Source of the DNA: JAQBVV01 sp965249205
GTDB taxonomy: Bacteria > Acidobacteriota > Vicinamibacteria > Vicinamibacterales > UBA2999
Reading direction: 5' to 3'
Length of the DNA stretch: 64,000 nucleotides
Assembly: GCA_965249205.1 (NCBI GenBank)
Contig: CBDFLL010000005.1
Coordinates: forward strand, 1,535,307 to 1,599,306
Of this stretch, positions 60,793 through 64,000 are shown piece by piece. The notes under the pieces were generated by a model. That model was not told where the DNA came from and did no database searches. It saw only the letters and a list, made by a program, of their open reading frames with translations. Position numbers and translations under genes: made by a program. How positions within the stretch are numbered: position 1 is the stretch's first letter; each line of letters begins with the position of its first letter.

Positions 60793-61323
60793 TTATTGGA
60801 GCTGATCGGCGATCGCCGCCACACCCGCCATCGCACAGGCGTCGTCGGCCGGCTGACCACCGGGTGCACCGGACACGCCAACGGCACCGATGGGCTCGTC
60901 GCCGACCATGATCGGCACGCCACCGCCCAACGCAATCACGTCCACCATCTGGCGCTGCCCGGCTCGCGTGGAACCGTCGGCTGTTCGTGCCACCCACTCT
61001 AGGGACGTCCGCCGGAACGTGAGCGCGGTATAGGCCTTACGCCGGGCCAGATCGAGATTGTGGGGATTGGACGTGTCGGAGGCGAGCATCAAACGGGGCT
61101 CGCCGGCACGATCGACGACCGCGACCGTCACGGTGACCAGATCGCCGGTGCGTCCGCACGATTCGATGACAGCGTCTACGACGGCCATCGCCTGCGCCAC
61201 CGAGATGTTTTGCTGGGTCAACGTTTGGGCATGGCCGGGAGTAGCCATGACGAGAGACATCGTAGCGAAGATGGCCGATGGCAGTAGGGCGCCGGCGACC
61301 GAGGACAACGACAATCGAGGCAT
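60793..61323 (-). CDS. Exported GlcG/HbpS-like protein
   Basis: 176 residues with a signal peptide (ending near TPGHAQ) and a GAGGGGG ribosome site. The GlcG/HbpS fold shows in VTVAVVDRAGEPRLMLASD, RRKAYTALTFRRTS and ALGGGVPIMVGDEPIGAVGV. Characterised relatives bind haem or act as small-molecule sensors or adaptors outside the cytoplasm. Here it sits between two family A genes, which is the only functional hint available for that family. Confidence 0.75.
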   Translation of the reverse strand: MPRLSLSSVAGALLPSAIFATMSLVMATPGHAQTLTQQNISVAQAMAVVDAVIESCGRTGDLVTVTVAVVDRAGEPRLMLASDTSNPHNLDLARRKAYTALTFRRTSLEWVARTADGSTRAGQRQMVDVIALGGGVPIMVGDEPIGAVGVSGAPGGQPADDACAMAGVAAIADQLQ

Positions 61324-61455
61324 AGCTCAACCCCCTCATGGTTCCCGCGTTGACGAGTGGCAATTCCACACGTATCTGCTGACGGCGCGCAGGAGGCTCA
61401 GTGGCCGGCACTGACAGCGCCTGATCAGCGTTGCTCAAAGCACGAAGCGTCGCTC

Positions 61456-62388
61456 CTAGTTCGGGAGCACGCCACGATACAGCTCGCGACCCTCTCCGAA
61501 TCGGGGGCCCTGGCTGACACCCTCCCAGCACGCGTTTTCCCAGATCTCATAGCCAGGTTGGCTATTGCGCCGCCATCCAAGCACCATGGTCCACGGCTGC
61601 GTATAGACGTTGGGATCGTCGATCGTTGCCTCGTAGTGCATGACGTCGGCGTCGAACATCGTCCAGCGTTCGACGACATGTACGGCGTCGCTGTAGAAAT
61701 TCCCGATGTGATCGAGCCACGTCCTGTCCCGCTGGTTGGTCACGTCGACCACCAGGGTGTTGCCCTCCCAGCGTCCACGCGAGTTGCCCATGAAGAGGTG
61801 GACGCTCGGCGGGAGATGTGGACGCCCATCGGTGGGAATCACTCGATACGTATGCGCGTAGTCCCCGAGGACGAGCACCGATCCCGGGGTCTGCACGATC
61901 TGCCGGCTTCCAGCGCTGTACGCGTGCTTTGGTGGCGCGTCAGGCAGGCAGTTCTGTACCGGGTTGATGTATGTGACGAAGTAATCCTGCTGCCTCGCCG
62001 CAGCCCAAGGCTGGTAGGGGACCCGGCCGTTTGGCGGGTCCACGATCACGCTCTTCCCGCCCGAGCCATCCAGTCCTTCTGGATGTTCCTCGATGTTCTC
62101 CATGTTCCGGACGACGATTCGCGTCCAGTAGCCCTGAAAGTCCGGCGTGCCGTCCGGCAGTCGCGGTGGATCGAAATCCTCGGCCTTGGCGATAGCGCAT
62201 TGGTGAAATTCCGCCGGGTCCTCCGAGCAGCCCCCGGATTCACCATAGGGTTCCATGGGTGTTGGACCCGAGCCTGGCTCGGGCGTCTCGAAATATGCTT
62301 GCTGGCCGGCGACGGGTGCCTGCAGCGCCAACACGACCGCGGCCAGGAGCGCGATCGGCCTCGTCCCACCCGAGCACTGGTTGTTCAC
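61456..62388 (-). CDS. Secreted protein of unknown function (family A, member 4)
   Basis: 310 residues from a GTG with GGAGG upstream; signal peptide GTRPIALLAAVVLALQAPVA. Blocks: DGTPDFQGYWTRIV, NGRVPYQPWAAARQ, SRQIVQTPGSVLVLGDYAH, TYRVIPTDGRPHLP, FMGNSRGRWEGNTLVVDVTN, NFYSDAVHVVERWT, IDDPNVYTQPWTMVLGW and a C-terminal ENACWEG. An extra N-terminal part with two cysteines (GGCSEDPAEFHQCAIAK) is unique to this member. It is the first gene of the run that ends at 59038. Confidence 0.7.
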   Translation of the reverse strand: MNNQCSGGTRPIALLAAVVLALQAPVAGQQAYFETPEPGSGPTPMEPYGESGGCSEDPAEFHQCAIAKAEDFDPPRLPDGTPDFQGYWTRIVVRNMENIEEHPEGLDGSGGKSVIVDPPNGRVPYQPWAAARQQDYFVTYINPVQNCLPDAPPKHAYSAGSRQIVQTPGSVLVLGDYAHTYRVIPTDGRPHLPPSVHLFMGNSRGRWEGNTLVVDVTNQRDRTWLDHIGNFYSDAVHVVERWTMFDADVMHYEATIDDPNVYTQPWTMVLGWRRNSQPGYEIWENACWEGVSQGPRFGEGRELYRGVLPN

Positions 62389-62612
62389 GTGGACGCCTCC
62401 TTGTTCACCCAACCGCCAGGCTGATAGGGCACATCGACAACCGTCGGCGGATGGCGGCACACACGATCCCGTGTGTGCACGACGCCAATCATATTACGTT
62501 GGTCGGCAGGTCGACCGGCCACGCGGAGCCGGCGAGGCCGGACGCTCCTGCGGACCTTGCGTTCCGGGTCCGTGCTGGTAGAGTCACTCGGGACATTTCG
62601 AGAGGACGGACC

Positions 62613-63824
62613 ATGCACGTAGCGGTTGTGGGAGCGGGTCCAGCGGGCGCGACATTGTCGCTGCTCCTGGCGAGGAGCGGTACGCGCGTGACACTGCTCG
62701 AGCGGGAGTCGAACTTCGACCGCGTGTTCCGGGGGGAGGGACTGATGCCTTCCGGGGTCGACGCATTGCACCAGATGGGCCTCGGCGGGCTTCTCGATGC
62801 CCTGCCGTTCCGCATTCTCGAATCGTGGGACATCTTCATCAACGGCCGACCCATCATGAGCGTGCCGGAGCCGTATGAAGCATTGGGCGACCGGGCGATG
62901 CGGGTCATTCCGCAAAAGGCGTTTCTCGAAGCCGTGATCGACCAGGCGATGGGGTTTTCGAATTTTACGTTTGTCGACAACGCACACGCCCGCAGTCTGA
63001 TTACGAACGGTCGACGGGTGGAGGGGATAGTGTTCAGCTCCGATGGCGAAGAGCATCGTCTGGATGCAGACCTCGTGGTCGGGTGCGACGGGCGTGGGTC
63101 GTTGTTGCGGACACAGGCTGGGTTGAAGCTGAACCGGCTTCCGACCCAGTACAACATCCTCTGGTTCAAGATGCCTGCTCCAGACCGGTTGCGGGACACG
63201 TGTCGCATGATGATGTACGCATCGAGCACGGGCATGGGGATCAGTTACACGTCCTGGGACAATCGGCTTCAGTTCGCTCTCGTGCAAATGAAGGGGGAAC
63301 ACCGCTCGTTGAGCACGGTCGAATGGGCCGAACAGATGGCGGGCCCAGTTCCGCCGTGGTTAGGGGCGCACATTCGTTCGGTGGCGGACCAGATTGAGGG
63401 TCCGACGCGACTCAATGTCATCGCGGGCCGGGCCGAGTCGTGGCATGCGCCGGGCCTGCTGCTGCTGGGCGACGCGGCTCATCCGATGTCGCCTATTCGC
63501 GCACAAGGCATCAACCTGGCGTTCCGCGATGTGATCGTTGCCGCGAATCATCTCGTGCCGGCTCTCAAGAGCCAGGGCGGCCGTGTCGCGGTGGACGAGG
63601 TCCTTGCCTCGATTCAGGCCGAACGGGAACCTGAAGTCTCGCGGTCGCAAGCGCTCCAACAGCGCGACACGCAAGGCATTGGGACGTGGTACGCGCCGTT
63701 ACTCATCGGCCTCGCAGGGTTCCTTGGCCCCAAGCCGGGGAAGTACCGGTGGGCGCAGCGTGCATGGCTTCAGCAGCAACATGACCTCCGCTTCGGGTCA
63801 CGGGACGTGAAGCTCGCCGTGTAG
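62613..63824 (+). CDS. FAD-dependent monooxygenase, PHBH-like
   Basis: 403 residues from the ATG at 62613 (AGAGGA upstream). The dinucleotide-binding motif is VVGAGPAGATLSLLLARSG (GxGxxG at 7-12), then the DG motif VGCDGRGS (158-163) and the GD motif LLLGDAAHPMSPIRAQG (286-290) that contacts the FAD ribitol. It belongs to the group of aromatic or polyketide hydroxylases and related halogenases/reductases. The substrate is unknown. It is divergent from the family A run. Confidence 0.85.
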   Translation: MHVAVVGAGPAGATLSLLLARSGTRVTLLERESNFDRVFRGEGLMPSGVDALHQMGLGGLLDALPFRILESWDIFINGRPIMSVPEPYEALGDRAMRVIPQKAFLEAVIDQAMGFSNFTFVDNAHARSLITNGRRVEGIVFSSDGEEHRLDADLVVGCDGRGSLLRTQAGLKLNRLPTQYNILWFKMPAPDRLRDTCRMMMYASSTGMGISYTSWDNRLQFALVQMKGEHRSLSTVEWAEQMAGPVPPWLGAHIRSVADQIEGPTRLNVIAGRAESWHAPGLLLLGDAAHPMSPIRAQGINLAFRDVIVAANHLVPALKSQGGRVAVDEVLASIQAEREPEVSRSQALQQRDTQGIGTWYAPLLIGLAGFLGPKPGKYRWAQRAWLQQQHDLRFGSRDVKLAV

Positions 63825-63839
63825 CGAGTTGGTGGTGTT

Positions 63840-63932
63840 CTAGCAGCCCGCGGTGGAAGTCCAACGGCATTCGACGAGCGATGCATCCTCGCGGCCTGCG
63901 TTGCTCCTCCTTCGAATACAGGCGGTATTGTC
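63840..63932. repeat. Repeat R1, copy C (truncated)
   Basis: Begins CTAGCAGCCCGCGGTGGAAG and is the reverse complement of copy B in its interior, including CGATGCATCC, nine bases, then GCGTTGCTC. The match ends after GGCGGTATT at about 63929, where repeat R2 begins. Confidence 0.75.
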
Positions 63933-63933
63933 G

Positions 63934-64000
63934 GCGCGGATTTCATGAGCGCGCAGCGCCCGAGCAACCGCAATCAATACCGGCGTGTGCAGATCCAGAG
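63934..64000. repeat. Repeat R2, copy E (cut by window edge)
   Basis: GCGCGGATTTCATGAGCGCG and CCCGAGCAACCGCAATC match the start of R2 copy D at 31011. It directly follows the broken R1 copy, so R2 probably inserted into R1. Confidence 0.65.

Noticed and set aside
1..64000. tRNA, rRNA, CRISPR-Cas, prophage, or restriction/anti-phage genes
   Set aside because: No cloverleaf-like sequence, rRNA motif, phage structural gene or defence-type enzyme was recognised by reading; a covariance-model search would be needed to exclude small RNAs.

Overview
The window looks like a contig from an Acidobacteriota genome, most likely Vicinamibacteria. The supporting signs are high GC by eye, two TonB receptors with an N-terminal carboxypeptidase-regulatory domain, several secreted c-type cytochromes (one of the reaction-centre-cytochrome type), repeated families of small secreted proteins of unknown function, and many signal peptides. 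This lineage call is inference from gene style; no rRNA or tRNA gene was recognised.

Layout. 1-4.8 kb: a Tat-exported thiamine-diphosphate enzyme (cut by the window edge), a dihaem cytochrome c, a methyltransferase and a threonine-synthase-like enzyme. 4.8-14.3 kb: an SLC13 anion transporter and a malonate-use locus (class III CoA-transferase, malonyl-CoA decarboxylase, madL, broken madM) interleaved with secreted proteins and followed by a cytochrome. 14.3-20.6 kb: IS copy 1, a TonB receptor preceded by eight 27-bp tandem repeats, then a collapsed second copy of the malonate locus whose two ends are joined, leading into another dihaem cytochrome. 20.7-22.2 kb: pterin carbinolamine dehydratase with a duplicated 3' end, 1-Cys peroxiredoxin, broken panD. 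22.3-34.3 kb: a minus-strand metal-handling region (TonB receptor, heavy-metal RND pump, adaptor, TolC-like channel, His-rich exported proteins, HupE-like permease, cytochrome). 34.3-41.4 kb: FrnE-like DsbA, Ada, M28 peptidase, PepSY membrane protein, ferredoxin, 2OG oxygenase. 42-49.8 kb: IS copies 2 and 3, in the same orientation, bracket a hydantoinase/oxoprolinase (hyuAB) cassette with aldolase and IS3 relics and an exported RraA-like protein. 49.8-59 kb: metalloprotease and lipoprotein fragments, an ISNCY element, a DRE-TIM aldolase-type enzyme divergent from a fused molybdenum hydroxylase, then IS copy 4. 59-64 kb: three paralogous secreted proteins, a GlcG/HbpS-like protein, an FAD monooxygenase, and nested repeats.

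Three themes run through the window. First, mobile DNA: four almost identical 1295-bp IS5-type elements, one ISNCY element, an IS3 relic and short palindromic repeats (called R1, R2 and R3 here). Several insertions sit exactly on stop codons at CTAG or TTA and leave the host reading frame intact. Second, gene decay by internal deletion or frameshift: madM, panD, hyuA, a spondin-type gene, an HpcH/HpaI aldolase, a gene at 38 kb and the collapsed malonate locus. Assembly or sequencing error has to be excluded for these. Third, several genes have a -10-like hexamer 5-9 nt before the start codon and no Shine-Dalgarno sequence, which suggests leaderless transcripts.

The most unusual feature is a conserved repeat core, AAGGCGCGA-N31-GAGCAACGC-N9-GGATGCATCG. 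It is found with identical spacing inside two repeat types whose terminal inverted repeats are unrelated.
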